From Rickettsiales bacterium (GTDB taxonomy: Bacteria > Pseudomonadota > Alphaproteobacteria > Methylaequorales > Methylaequoraceae): a stretch of 34,577 nucleotides of DNA. The notes under the pieces were generated by a model. That model had not been told where the DNA came from, ran no database searches, and saw nothing but the letters and a program-made list of their open reading frames with translations. A program made the position numbers and the translations under genes. The stretch spans positions 1 to 34,577 of the forward strand of contig NZFP01000008.1 of the NCBI GenBank assembly GCA_002689325.1, given 5' to 3'. Shown in pieces: positions 24,373 to 32,830 of the stretch; within the stretch, counting starts at the first letter, position 1, and every line of letters starts with the position of its first letter.

Positions 24373-25683
24373 ATGAGATTAGTCTTATTAATAATACTTT
24401 CTATTTACTTCTCCAGTTCATTTAGTAATGAGCAAGCTTCTCCTTACTCTTTCATATTGAAAAATGGAATGGAAGTTGTTGTTATAGAAAATAATAGAGC
24501 CCCAGTTGTTGCACAGATGATTTGGTATAACTTTGGTTCTGGAATTGAAGAAACAGGAAAAAGTGGGTTAGCACATTTTATGGAACATTTGATGTTCAAG
24601 GGAACCCGAAAGTTTCCTGATAATTATTACTCCAACTATATTTCTAAGATTGGTGGAAGTGAAAATGCTTTTACGAGTTATGATTACACTGCATATTATC
24701 AAGTCTTCCCAAAATCAGAACTAAAAATGATGATGAAAATGGAAGCCGATAGAATGACAAACCTCACACTTACCAAGGAAAATGTAGAAATAGAAAAACG
24801 GGTTATACTTGAGGAAAGGTTTCAGAGAATCGAAAGTGACCCATCATCAAAGTTGGATGAGTCAATGAGATCTATTTTGTTTCCCAATCATTATTATGGA
24901 AGACCCATAATCGGTTGGAGACATGAAATTGAAGGACTAACATATGAAGATGTTTTAAGTTTTTATAAAGAAAATTACAAACCTAATAATGCTATATTAG
25001 TCTTATCAGGAGATGTTGATTTTGAGACAGCTAAAAAGCTAAGTAAAAAATATTTTGAAAAAATTAGAAAAGGTAAGCAAGAATCTAAACTTAAAGTTAC
25101 GGATCCTGATTTAAATACAAATATATTTGTAAAAATGCAACATTCAACAGTCCAACAACCAATATGGAAAAAGTTTTACAGAACAATTTCCTATAAGTCG
25201 GATGCTAAAAATTCCATTGCACTTGATATGGGGTTTAAGATAGTAGCCTCAGGAACCTCTAGCTTACTCTATCAAAACCTTGTAGAGGAAAAGAAGATTT
25301 TTTCAGTTGTTGGGGGATACTTTCAAGGGCTTACAAAAGGAGAGGGAAATATTTATCTGTATGCAATTTCAAAAGAAAAAAAAACATCTAATGAAATTAA
25401 CAACATTATAATGAATGAATTTAAAGAGATTATAAATAAAAAACTAACATCCAAAAGATTTGAGATAGAAAAGAAAAAGTATTTCTTTGATACAATCTAT
25501 AAAAAAGATGGAGTCTTAAATCCCGCTCAAATTTATGGGGAGGCTTTAACAGTTGGATTGACCTTAGATGATATTAAAAAGTGGCAAGAAAGAGTGAATA
25601 ATGTAAGCCTTAATGATGTTAAGAAAGCTTTAGAAAAGTTATATGAAAATAACAATTATGTGATAGGAGAATTATCAAATTGA
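24373..25683 (+). CDS. M16 family zinc metallopeptidase, secreted, catalytic member
   Basis: The 436-residue protein has an N-terminal signal sequence (hydrophobic 3-17) and the inverted zinc motif HFMEH (H68, E71, H72) followed by the distal glutamates in the EIEKRVILEERFQ block. That makes it an active pitrilysin/insulinase-type peptidase of the periplasm, typically degrading short peptides. The C-terminal half has the usual non-catalytic M16 domain, with NPAQIYGEALTVG near the end. Its ATG follows the previous stop with no gap. It overlaps the second M16 gene by four bases; in such pairs the first chain carries the zinc site and the second completes the chamber. The natural substrates are unknown. 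Confidence 0.93.
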   Translation: MRLVLLIILSIYFSSSFSNEQASPYSFILKNGMEVVVIENNRAPVVAQMIWYNFGSGIEETGKSGLAHFMEHLMFKGTRKFPDNYYSNYISKIGGSENAFTSYDYTAYYQVFPKSELKMMMKMEADRMTNLTLTKENVEIEKRVILEERFQRIESDPSSKLDESMRSILFPNHYYGRPIIGWRHEIEGLTYEDVLSFYKENYKPNNAILVLSGDVDFETAKKLSKKYFEKIRKGKQESKLKVTDPDLNTNIFVKMQHSTVQQPIWKKFYRTISYKSDAKNSIALDMGFKIVASGTSSLLYQNLVEEKKIFSVVGGYFQGLTKGEGNIYLYAISKEKKTSNEINNIIMNEFKEIINKKLTSKRFEIEKKKYFFDTIYKKDGVLNPAQIYGEALTVGLTLDDIKKWQERVNNVSLNDVKKALEKLYENNNYVIGELSN

Positions 25684-26978
25684 GATTTATTTTTTTACTT
25701 TTTTTCTTTTTTTTCTTCCTCTCAAGTAAAAATACTGGTGCCATACAATTTGAATCTATTGAAACAAATAATGGAATAAAATTTTGGTTAATTGAAGATA
25801 AAACACTTCCACTTGTAAGTGTCAGCTTTTCCTTTAAAGGAGGTTCTATTCTTGACCCAGTTGGTCAAGACGGAGTTACAAATTTAATGACGTCTTTATT
25901 GGACGAGGGTACACAAAATTTTACAGCATCAGAATATAGACTTTTCAAAAGAGAAAATGGGATTAAAATTTCTTTTTCTACAAGCAAAGAAAGAATTGAG
26001 GGAACTTTTCAAGTAGTTAAACCAAGATTGCAAGAAGGTTTTTACTTATTAAATGAATCAATTAACAAAGCTAAATTTCCTGTAAAAGAAATTAAAAAAG
26101 TCAAATCTCAGGTTGAGGCTAGTATTAAAATTGATAATTCAGATATATCAACCATTGCATCAAATAAATTCAATAAGTTTTTTTTCAAAGATCAATTAAT
26201 TGGTAGGAATACAAAAGGTAATCTCAAAACTCTGGGTAATATTTCAAGAGATGATATACAATCAATATACAAAAGTTCTTTTATAAAAGATCGCTTGGTT
26301 ATCGGGATCTCTGGAGACATAGAGCCAAATCTAGCGAAAAAATACGTTGATTATGTTTTTGGGGACTTGCCAAGTAAAAAATTTGTAAATCCAATTTCAA
26401 CATTAAAAGAGTTAAACAAAGGAAAAGAGATAATTGAAATGAAAACTCCTCAAACTACTGTTGTTTTTGGTCAAAAAGGTTTAGGCAGAAAAGATAAGGA
26501 ATACTTTGCTGCAAGAGTCATCAATTATGTACTTGGAGGAGGAGGGTTTCAATCAAGATTATACAAAGAAATAAGAGAGGCAAATGGCCTGGTTTATTCA
26601 ATTTATTCATACTTGATGCCCTATGAATATGCGGGAGTTATTGTAGGAGGGTTTCAAACAAGGAACCAAAATGTAGGTAAAACCGTTGAGAAAGTAAAAA
26701 CTGAATGGAATAGAATTAAAAATCAAGGAATTACAAAGCTAGAATTACAAAATGCAAAAACCTATTATAAAGGTTCATTTTCAAGAAATTTTACAAGTAC
26801 TTTAACAATAGCAAGTTTATTAATGATTGTTCAGTATTATGATTTAGGTGAGGATTATTTTGATAAAAGAGATTTAATTATAGATAATCTAAAGCTTAAT
26901 GAATTAAATAATTTAGCAAAAAATTTATTTGATAGTAAAAACCTTTTCTTTATGATTGTAGGTGAACCTAAAATTTAA
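25680..26978 (+). CDS. M16 family peptidase-like protein lacking the zinc motif
   Basis: This 432-residue partner of the preceding peptidase begins at a TTG (25680) that overlaps the upstream TGA, and has a very hydrophobic signal sequence (residues 3-14, mostly F and L). The M16 fold is clear: FKGGSILDPVGQDGVTNLM aligns with the zinc-site region of the neighbour, and GGGGFQSRLYKEIREANGLVYS is the conserved substrate-side block with its R...Y pair. Where the first protein has HxxEH this one has NxxTS, so it should not bind zinc. It most likely forms a heterodimer with the first, supplying the R/Y motif. It is intact, not a decaying copy. Confidence 0.92.
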   Translation: MRFIFLLFFFFFFLSSKNTGAIQFESIETNNGIKFWLIEDKTLPLVSVSFSFKGGSILDPVGQDGVTNLMTSLLDEGTQNFTASEYRLFKRENGIKISFSTSKERIEGTFQVVKPRLQEGFYLLNESINKAKFPVKEIKKVKSQVEASIKIDNSDISTIASNKFNKFFFKDQLIGRNTKGNLKTLGNISRDDIQSIYKSSFIKDRLVIGISGDIEPNLAKKYVDYVFGDLPSKKFVNPISTLKELNKGKEIIEMKTPQTTVVFGQKGLGRKDKEYFAARVINYVLGGGGFQSRLYKEIREANGLVYSIYSYLMPYEYAGVIVGGFQTRNQNVGKTVEKVKTEWNRIKNQGITKLELQNAKTYYKGSFSRNFTSTLTIASLLMIVQYYDLGEDYFDKRDLIIDNLKLNELNNLAKNLFDSKNLFFMIVGEPKI

Positions 26979-26982
26979 TTTT

Positions 26983-28229
26983 ATGCTTTTTTCACAGTCT
27001 TCCTTCAATCTTGAGTATTTTGAATCTGAATTAAAATCAAAGGATTATCTCTCTACTAAAAAAAAAATTATTAAAGATATTTCATCAAAGTCATTTGGTT
27101 TCTTACAGGATTTGTATAGCAATAATTTAGACGAAATAATTTATCTAGCCGAGCAGCTCAAAAGTTTTGAAAATGTTTTATTTTTAGGTACTGGAGGGTC
27201 AAGTCTAGGTGGTAAAACTCTTGTTTCAATAAAAGAAAATTTTTTTTTGAAAGACATATCACCAAAAGTATATTTTTTAGAAAATGTTGACGAATGGTCA
27301 ATCTCTAGATTAACAAAGAAAATAAACTTACAGAATACTGCTTTAGTAGTGATATCAAAATCTGGAGAGACAATTGAAACTCTGAGCCAATTTTTCTTTT
27401 TAAAAAACGAAATGAAAGAAATCCGCAATTTTAAAAAAAAAGTTTTTATAATTACTGAAAATAAAAAAAGTACATTAAAAGAAATTCAGGAAGAAGAGGA
27501 GTTGAAATTTTATGAACATAAAAAAAATATTGGAGGGAGGTTTTCTGTTTTTTCATTGGTCGGGTTGTTGCCTGCATCTTTGGTTGGCTTTGAAATTTCA
27601 AATTTTAGGGAAGGTGGAAAACTTTTTTTAAAAAACCTAATTAAGGATGAGGAAGGTTTTTTTGACAACCATTTTTTTTCTGCTTTATCTTTAATGATTC
27701 TATATAAAAAAAACTATAATATTTCAGTTTTCATGCCTTATTCTGATAGGTTAAATAACTTATCTTTTTGGTACAGACAATTATGGGCTGAAAGTATCGG
27801 GAAAAATAAAATGGGAATTACACCTATGAATGCTCTAGGCACTGTGGATCAGCATAGTCAGATTCAGTTATACCTTGATGGTCCCTCTGATAAATTTTTT
27901 ACATTTATTTTTGAAAAACAAAAAAAAACAAAAAAAAACTTAGATTGTAGTTACGGAAAAGAAAAAAATTATCATTTACTTCACAATAAATCATTAACCA
28001 ATTTATTAATCTGTGAGTTGAAAGCAACAATTGAAACGTTAAAAAAAAAAAAAAACCTTTGAGAGTAATTGAGTTAGATGAAATAAATGAAAAAGCAATA
28101 GGTTCATTAATGATGTTTCTATTTTTAGAAACTATTTTTTCATGCTACTTCATTAATGTAGACCCTTTCGATCAACCTGCGGTTGAAGAAGGGAAGATTT
28201 TGACAAAGAAATTTTTAGAAAATGAATAA
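26983..28229 (+). CDS. pgi: Glucose-6-phosphate isomerase, split by a frameshift at A15
   Basis: Pgi interconverts glucose-6-phosphate and fructose-6-phosphate. Frame one has GTGGSSLGGKTL, SKSGETIETLSQ, GGRFSVFSLVGLLPASL and GTVDQHSQIQLYLDGP, then enters A15 (28041-28055) and stops at 28062. The 57 codons after the run, in the -1 frame, read on from PLRVIELDEINEK through LMMFLFLE to DPFDQPAVEEGK, the family's C-terminal signature with the conserved catalytic lysine, and stop at 28229. One more A, or a -1 shift on the A-AAA-AAC heptamer, gives 415 residues. The truncated form would lack that lysine. ATG 26983 is preferred to GTG 26962. The end overlaps mutL by eight bases. Confidence 0.92.
28041..28055 (+). 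repeat. A15 homopolymer and A-AAA-AAC slippery heptamer at the pgi frame break
   Basis: The run ends in frame as AAA AAC CTT TGA. A -1 slip on A-AAA-AAC moves the next codon to CCT and opens the C-terminal Pgi frame. The error direction (one A too few) is opposite to that in zapE and ribF. I saw no clear stimulatory stem-loop just downstream. Confidence 0.93.
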
Positions 28230-29982
28230 AATCAAAATACTTCCAGACGAAATCATTAATCAAATTGCTGCTGGGGAGGTTCTTGATCGTCCATCATCAG
28301 CAGTAAAAGAACTTGTAGAAAACAGTATTGATGCTAATTCAAAAAAAATATCAATATTTGTGAGAGATGGAGGAAAAGCAGAAATTATCGTTAAAGACGA
28401 TGGTAATGGAATCTCAAAACAAGAACTTGAATTAGCAGTTACTAGACATGCAACCTCAAAACTAAATGAAAAAAAAATAAATGCCTTATCTTTTCTCGGG
28501 TTTCGTGGAGAAGCACTACCTTCAATTGGCTCGGTATCCGAAATGATAATTAAATCTAACACTAACAATGATCAAGATGGAATGATGATTGAGGTTATCT
28601 CAGGCATAAAAAAAAAAATAAAGCCCGTAAATCATAGAAAAGGAACAACAGTATCAGTTAAAAAACTATTTTTTTCTACACCTGCAAGAATAAAGTTTTT
28701 AAAGACAGATAATTACGAGTCACTTTTAATAAAAAGAATAGTTCAAAAACTAGCACTTTGTAACTTTCACATTGATTTTGATTTAACTATTAATAATAAA
28801 AATGTAATTCTAACAAAAAGTGATCAAAGTATTGATAAAAAAAAAATGTTAGAAAGGAGAGTAGCAACTTTACTGGGCCCCCAATTTATTGATAACTCAA
28901 TCTTCATTAATGAAGTTTCTGAAAATTTTAAATTAAAAGGATACCTTGGAATACCTACTTTTCATCATTCAAACACTAACAACCAATTTTTATTTGTTAA
29001 TGGAAGAGTAGTGCAAGATAAGTCAATGAATGTTATTTTTAAGGTAGCCTACAGAGACTTCATGTCTTACGATAGGTTTCCTCAATTAGTTCTATTTATT
29101 GAATGTTCCGAAGATGAGGTTGATGTAAACGTTCATCCATCAAAGAATGAGATGCGGTTTAGGAATTTAAATTACTTAAGATCTAAAATTCTTAAAGTTT
29201 TTAAATCAAAATTAATAACAGCTGGCCATAGGGCGAGTACTTTAAATACAGTAAAGGCAATAGAAAAGTTTTCTTTTAAATCTAATCAAAACACTTTTTT
29301 AGAGCTAAAAGATGAAAAATTTAATGATGAAAACTTAAATAATTCAAACTACTCTTTTGATAAAAGTAAAATCAATGAATCAGATAAAGAAACACCTTCA
29401 CTTTTTCCACTTGGTTATGCAAAAAGTCAGTTTCATAAAACTTATATTATTTCAGAGACTGATGAAGGAATTATCATAACAGATCAGCATGCCGCTCATG
29501 AAAGACTTGTTTATGAGAAATTGAAAAAGGATTTTTATAAAAAAAAGATAAAAACTCAGATATTACTTATACCTGTGGTAATTGATATTGATCCTTCAGT
29601 CATCAAAAATCTTGAAAAAAAACTTCAACATGTTTGCGAATACGGTGTCAAAATCGAAATTTTTAGTAAAACATCAGTTATCGTAAGAGAGTTACCTCAT
29701 ATTATAGCTAATTGTAATGTAAAAAAGCTTACTACTGATTTGATTGAAGAATTAGTAGACACAGATGATTCAAAGTCTGTAGAAAATGAAATTAATAAGA
29801 TTTGTTCAAAGATGGCATGTCATGGATCTATCAGGGCTGGAAGAGACCTTCAAGTTGATGAAATGAATGATTTACTTAGAAAGATGGAATCTACACCTTT
29901 TTCTGGTCAATGTAATCATGGTAGACCTACTTATGTAGAGTTAAAAATTGGTGATATAGAGAAATTGTTTGGTAGAAAATAA
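28222..29982 (+). CDS. mutL: DNA mismatch repair protein MutL
   Basis: MutL couples mismatch recognition by MutS to strand removal. The 586-residue protein has the GHKL ATPase N-terminus: IAAGEVLDRPSSAVKELVEN, SIDANS, DDGNGI and GFRGEALPSIGS, then FVNGRVVQD and VDVNVHPSKNEMRF. A low-complexity linker covers about 340-390. The C-terminal domain has DQHAAHERLVYE, which fits the endonuclease motif DQHA-xx-E-xxxx-E, and CNHGRP near the end, so the protein should nick DNA itself, as in bacteria without MutH. An A11 run near codon 132 is in frame. The ATG lies inside the end of the true pgi frame. The stop is one base from the convergent rsmD stop. Confidence 0.97.
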   Translation: MNKIKILPDEIINQIAAGEVLDRPSSAVKELVENSIDANSKKISIFVRDGGKAEIIVKDDGNGISKQELELAVTRHATSKLNEKKINALSFLGFRGEALPSIGSVSEMIIKSNTNNDQDGMMIEVISGIKKKIKPVNHRKGTTVSVKKLFFSTPARIKFLKTDNYESLLIKRIVQKLALCNFHIDFDLTINNKNVILTKSDQSIDKKKMLERRVATLLGPQFIDNSIFINEVSENFKLKGYLGIPTFHHSNTNNQFLFVNGRVVQDKSMNVIFKVAYRDFMSYDRFPQLVLFIECSEDEVDVNVHPSKNEMRFRNLNYLRSKILKVFKSKLITAGHRASTLNTVKAIEKFSFKSNQNTFLELKDEKFNDENLNNSNYSFDKSKINESDKETPSLFPLGYAKSQFHKTYIISETDEGIIITDQHAAHERLVYEKLKKDFYKKKIKTQILLIPVVIDIDPSVIKNLEKKLQHVCEYGVKIEIFSKTSVIVRELPHIIANCNVKKLTTDLIEELVDTDDSKSVENEINKICSKMACHGSIRAGRDLQVDEMNDLLRKMESTPFSGQCNHGRPTYVELKIGDIEKLFGRK

Positions 29983-29983
29983 T

Positions 29984-30541
29984 TTACTTTGTTTCAATAA
30001 ATAAAAACAATGAATTGGATATTTTTTTTTCTTTGATTATTTTTAAGCAAACTAATTCATTTTGGGGAGTTGATTTTGGTAATTCTAAAATTCCAATTGA
30101 TTTATTGTTTATGAGTCCTGCATTTCTAATGGATTCTAAAATTTCAGAAACGTTAAATTTGTTATAGGGTGGATCTAGAAAAAAAATATCAGCTTTAAAT
30201 GATAGAAATTTCAGTTTTCTTAAATCTAACTTATGAATCTCAGCAAATTTTTGAGCTTTGATTAATTCCAAGTTTTTTTTTGTTAGATCAATTGCAATCT
30301 TAGAATTATCAATAAAACAAACTTTTTTAAATCCTCGAGAAATACATTCAATGCCTAACCCGCCTGTTCCGCAAAAGAAATCCAATACTTTCATGTCATC
30401 AAATTTTAATTTTTTTTTTGAAAGTATTGAGTTTAGGGTACTAAAAATCATTTCCTTTGCTCTGTCAGATGTTGGTCTTATTAAATCATCAGGAGGAAGC
30501 AATAATTTTGTGCCTCTATGCCTACCAGAAATTATTCTCAT
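29984..30541 (-). CDS. rsmD: 16S rRNA (guanine-966-N2)-methyltransferase RsmD
   Basis: RsmD methylates G966 of 16S rRNA in the assembled 30S subunit. The 185-residue protein starts MRIISGRHRGTKL and has RPTSDRAKEMIFSTL, the S-adenosylmethionine site VLDFFCGTGGLGIE, and the catalytic DPPYNK block, the N6-adenine-type motif used by this family for guanine N2. It overlaps the end of the pseudouridine synthase gene by 20 bases, so the two are read together. Length and motif order are standard. Confidence 0.95.
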   Translation of the reverse strand: MRIISGRHRGTKLLLPPDDLIRPTSDRAKEMIFSTLNSILSKKKLKFDDMKVLDFFCGTGGLGIECISRGFKKVCFIDNSKIAIDLTKKNLELIKAQKFAEIHKLDLRKLKFLSFKADIFFLDPPYNKFNVSEILESIRNAGLINNKSIGILELPKSTPQNELVCLKIIKEKKISNSLFLFIETK

Positions 30542-31271
30542 AAGAAAGTTTTAACTGTTTTAAAAAATTTTTAACTTTTTTCTCTTCAATTTCCTTTACA
30601 TCACCCTCATCTAAATTTTTCAATAAAAAAGGCCCATATTGTGTTCTTTTTAATCTTAAAACTTGAAGCCCAAAAAAGTTCATAATGTTTCTTATTTCTC
30701 TTTTTTTTCCTTCATAAAGTTTGATTTTAAATTGATGATTAAAATTTTTGGTATAGATCGTTTCTAAACTAAATATTTCATAAATTATACCCTCTATATT
30801 AATTTTTTTTTTAATTAAGTTGTAAAAATTTTGAGGCAAACTTCCTTTTACATCAACAAGATAAATTCTTTCAACTTTATTTGAAGGTCTTTCTAAAAAA
30901 CTGGAAAGAGAGGGATTGTTTGTAAGTATTATCAATCCCTCAGAATTTATATCAAGTCTTCCTACAGTCACAACTCTTGGAAAATCCTTAGTTGAAAGAA
31001 GTCTAAATAGACTTTTTTGATTTTTTTGCTCCTTATTCGAGCAAACATAACCAACAGGCTTGTTTAAAACCCATACTCTTGTTTTTGGTTTTTTTAATTC
31101 TTTTCCAAGTACTCTTATTTTTTTTATTTTATCCTTTTCTATTGAAAATTCTTCAAATATCTCACCATTGAGTTCGACCTTTCCTTCTTTGACCAGTATT
31201 TCTGCTTGACGTCTCGAACAGACACCAGCGTGAGATAAAATTTTTGAAATTCTTATTTTTTGACTTTTCAA
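30522..31271 (-). CDS. rluB: rRNA pseudouridine synthase, RluB/RsuA family
   Basis: The 249-residue protein has an N-terminal S4 RNA-binding domain (RISKILSHAGVCSRRQAE at 7-24) and the RsuA/RluB catalytic domain with LNKPVGYVCSN near 69-79 and the active-site aspartate D107 in GRLDINSEGLI. A KKREIRNIMNFFG block closes the domain. Members isomerise a single uridine in 23S (RluB, RluE) or 16S (RsuA) rRNA. The length and position next to rsmD favour RluB, but the target cannot be proven from sequence. The Ala/Lys-rich C-terminal extension seen in many alphaproteobacterial RluB proteins is absent. The start overlaps the amidotransferase gene by four bases (ATGA). Confidence 0.85.
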   Translation of the reverse strand: MKSQKIRISKILSHAGVCSRRQAEILVKEGKVELNGEIFEEFSIEKDKIKKIRVLGKELKKPKTRVWVLNKPVGYVCSNKEQKNQKSLFRLLSTKDFPRVVTVGRLDINSEGLIILTNNPSLSSFLERPSNKVERIYLVDVKGSLPQNFYNLIKKKINIEGIIYEIFSLETIYTKNFNHQFKIKLYEGKKREIRNIMNFFGLQVLRLKRTQYGPFLLKNLDEGDVKEIEEKKVKNFLKQLKLSYENNFW

Positions 31272-31984
31272 TTTTTTCTAGAACTTTCAACTAATGCTTT
31301 AAAAATTTCTAAATCTTTGTCATCAATTAAAAACTCTGGGTGCCACTGAACACCTATACAAAATTTTTGATTTGGATTTTCTATTCCTTCAATTACTCCG
31401 TCTTCGGTAAATGAATTTACTTGCAATCCTTTTCCTAAGTTATCTACAGATTGATGGTGAGCTGAATTGACAAACATTTCTTCAGATTTTGTAATTTTGT
31501 ATAGATTGGATGATTTTTTAATTTTTACAATATGACTTGGTTGATCCCTTGGGTTTTCTTGTTCATGATTAATATTAGACTGAATTTCATCAGGAATATG
31601 TTGAATAAGAGTTCCCCCAAGTACTACATTTAACAATTGCTGGCCTCCACAAATTCCCAAAAGAGGAAGATTCATATCAACAGCTTTTTTTGTAATTTCA
31701 AATTCAAATGAAGTTCGCTCTTTTTTTAGTTTAACGAATTTACTTGAAATTTCCTTACCATAAATCTCAGGGTTAATATCAAAGTCTCCTCCAGTAATAA
31801 CTAAGCCATCAATGAGGTTTAAATATTGATTTATATTTTCATTTGAGTGAGGGAGAAAAACAGAAGTTCCTCCAGCTAAGTCAATAGATTCTGAATAATT
31901 TTTTCTTGCAGCATACCAAGGGTATTTCGAATACGTTTTTGATTTCTCCTCGTCTAATGTTATTCCAATAATTGGTTTTTTCAT
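31268..31984 (-). CDS. Class I glutamine amidotransferase, PuuD-like gamma-glutamyl hydrolase
   Basis: The 238-residue protein belongs to the peptidase C26/PuuD group, which hydrolyses gamma-glutamyl-GABA or related gamma-glutamyl amides. The triad is readable: C112 in LLGICGGQQLLNV, and H215 with E217 in VQWHPEF. The start GITLDEE and the LVITGGDFDINPEIYG segment are typical of the group. No other polyamine-degradation gene is nearby, so the substrate is open. It is divergent from the cyclophilin-like gene across a 37-base gap that contains TATAAT-type sequence (31999-32004 on plus) and must hold both promoters. Confidence 0.88.
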   Translation of the reverse strand: MKKPIIGITLDEEKSKTYSKYPWYAARKNYSESIDLAGGTSVFLPHSNENINQYLNLIDGLVITGGDFDINPEIYGKEISSKFVKLKKERTSFEFEITKKAVDMNLPLLGICGGQQLLNVVLGGTLIQHIPDEIQSNINHEQENPRDQPSHIVKIKKSSNLYKITKSEEMFVNSAHHQSVDNLGKGLQVNSFTEDGVIEGIENPNQKFCIGVQWHPEFLIDDKDLEIFKALVESSRKN

Positions 31985-32021
31985 GGCTATTAAATTTATA
32001 TAATTGATGTTAAATTATTAT

Positions 32022-32396
32022 ATGCAAAAAAAATGTAAAATCTGTATAAAAAATCATGAGATAGTAGTTAATCTAAAAAACACTACTACTGCAGAATTAA
32101 TTTGGAAAAGTTTACCTCTTAGTTCAGATATTCATTTATGGGGCGAGGAGGTATATTTTTATACTAATCTGGCTAGTGTATTAGAAAATGATGCTAAAGA
32201 TGTAATATCTTATGGAGAAATTGCTTATTGGCCCAGTGGGAAAGCAATAGCTATTGGTTATGGGAAAACACCTATTTCACAATCCAACGAGATTCGACTA
32301 GCAGATAGATGCAACATTTGGGGCGAAACAGAATACGATCTAAAAAAGTTGAAAGATGTAAGGTCCGGAGAAAAGGTAGAAATTTTAAGGTGCTAA
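32022..32396 (+). CDS. Cyclophilin-like fold protein of unknown function
   Basis: A 124-residue protein from the ATG at 32022; earlier in-frame starts at 32004 and 32007 add a few non-family residues. It resembles the small cyclophilin-like domain typified by Thermotoga TM1367: an early beta strand, TAELIWKSLPLSSDIHLWGEEVYF, then IAYWPSGKAIAIGYGKTP and a late CNIWGET...VRSGEKVEI pattern. These proteins have the cyclophilin barrel but no demonstrated isomerase activity, and I see no reason to assign one. The end overlaps tadA by seven bases, so the two are probably cotranscribed. Confidence 0.75.
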   Translation: MQKKCKICIKNHEIVVNLKNTTTAELIWKSLPLSSDIHLWGEEVYFYTNLASVLENDAKDVISYGEIAYWPSGKAIAIGYGKTPISQSNEIRLADRCNIWGETEYDLKKLKDVRSGEKVEILRC

Positions 32397-32830
32397 AAAA
32401 AAGTCATATAAAATTAGCATTAAAAATAGCAAAAGAATCAGCAAATAAAAATGAAATACCAGTTGGTTGTGTTATATTTGACAAGAAGGGTAAAGTTATA
32501 AGTTCAGCTTCAAACTCTTCTATTGAAAAAAATGATCCAACTGCTCACGCAGAAATCTTAGCCATTCGAAAAGCATGTAAAAACTTAAATCTGAATAAAT
32601 TAAATGAATTATCAATCTTTGTTACTCTTGAACCATGTAAAATGTGTGAATACGCTATTTATGAGGCTGGTATAAAAAAAATCTTTTTTGGTGCTTATTC
32701 AGAAAATAGTTCTCTTACACACAAAAAAATTAATTATCAATTAGAAAACAATGGTTATCAATTTTATGGAGGTATAGAAGAAAAAGAGTGTTCAAAACTT
32801 TTGACTAATTTTTTTAAAAAGCTTAGATAA
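32390..32830 (+). CDS. tadA: tRNA-specific adenosine deaminase TadA
   Basis: TadA converts A34 of tRNA-Arg(ACG) to inosine. From the GTG at 32390 the product has 146 residues, the family size. The zinc site is H53 with catalytic E55 (TAHAEILAI) and C83/C86 (EPCKMC); GCVIF near 26-30 and the FGAYSE segment fit. A longer open frame from an ATG at 32309 adds 27 Arg/Lys-rich residues that are an out-of-frame reading of the upstream gene, so I reject it. No ATG lies between, and GTG overlapping the upstream stop (GTGCTAA) suits coupled translation. A general cytidine/guanine deaminase is less likely given the size and the HAE/PCxxC context. Confidence 0.9.
   Translation: MLKKSHIKLALKIAKESANKNEIPVGCVIFDKKGKVISSASNSSIEKNDPTAHAEILAIRKACKNLNLNKLNELSIFVTLEPCKMCEYAIYEAGIKKIFFGAYSENSSLTHKKINYQLENNGYQFYGGIEEKECSKLLTNFFKKLR

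Noticed and set aside
25680-26978. Second M16 gene as a decayed duplicate
   Set aside because: The frame is intact and the complementary R/Y block is conserved, as expected for the non-zinc partner of an M16 heterodimer.
28063-28221. Noncoding gap between pgi and mutL
   Set aside because: The stretch is the conserved C-terminus of Pgi in another frame, so it is not intergenic.
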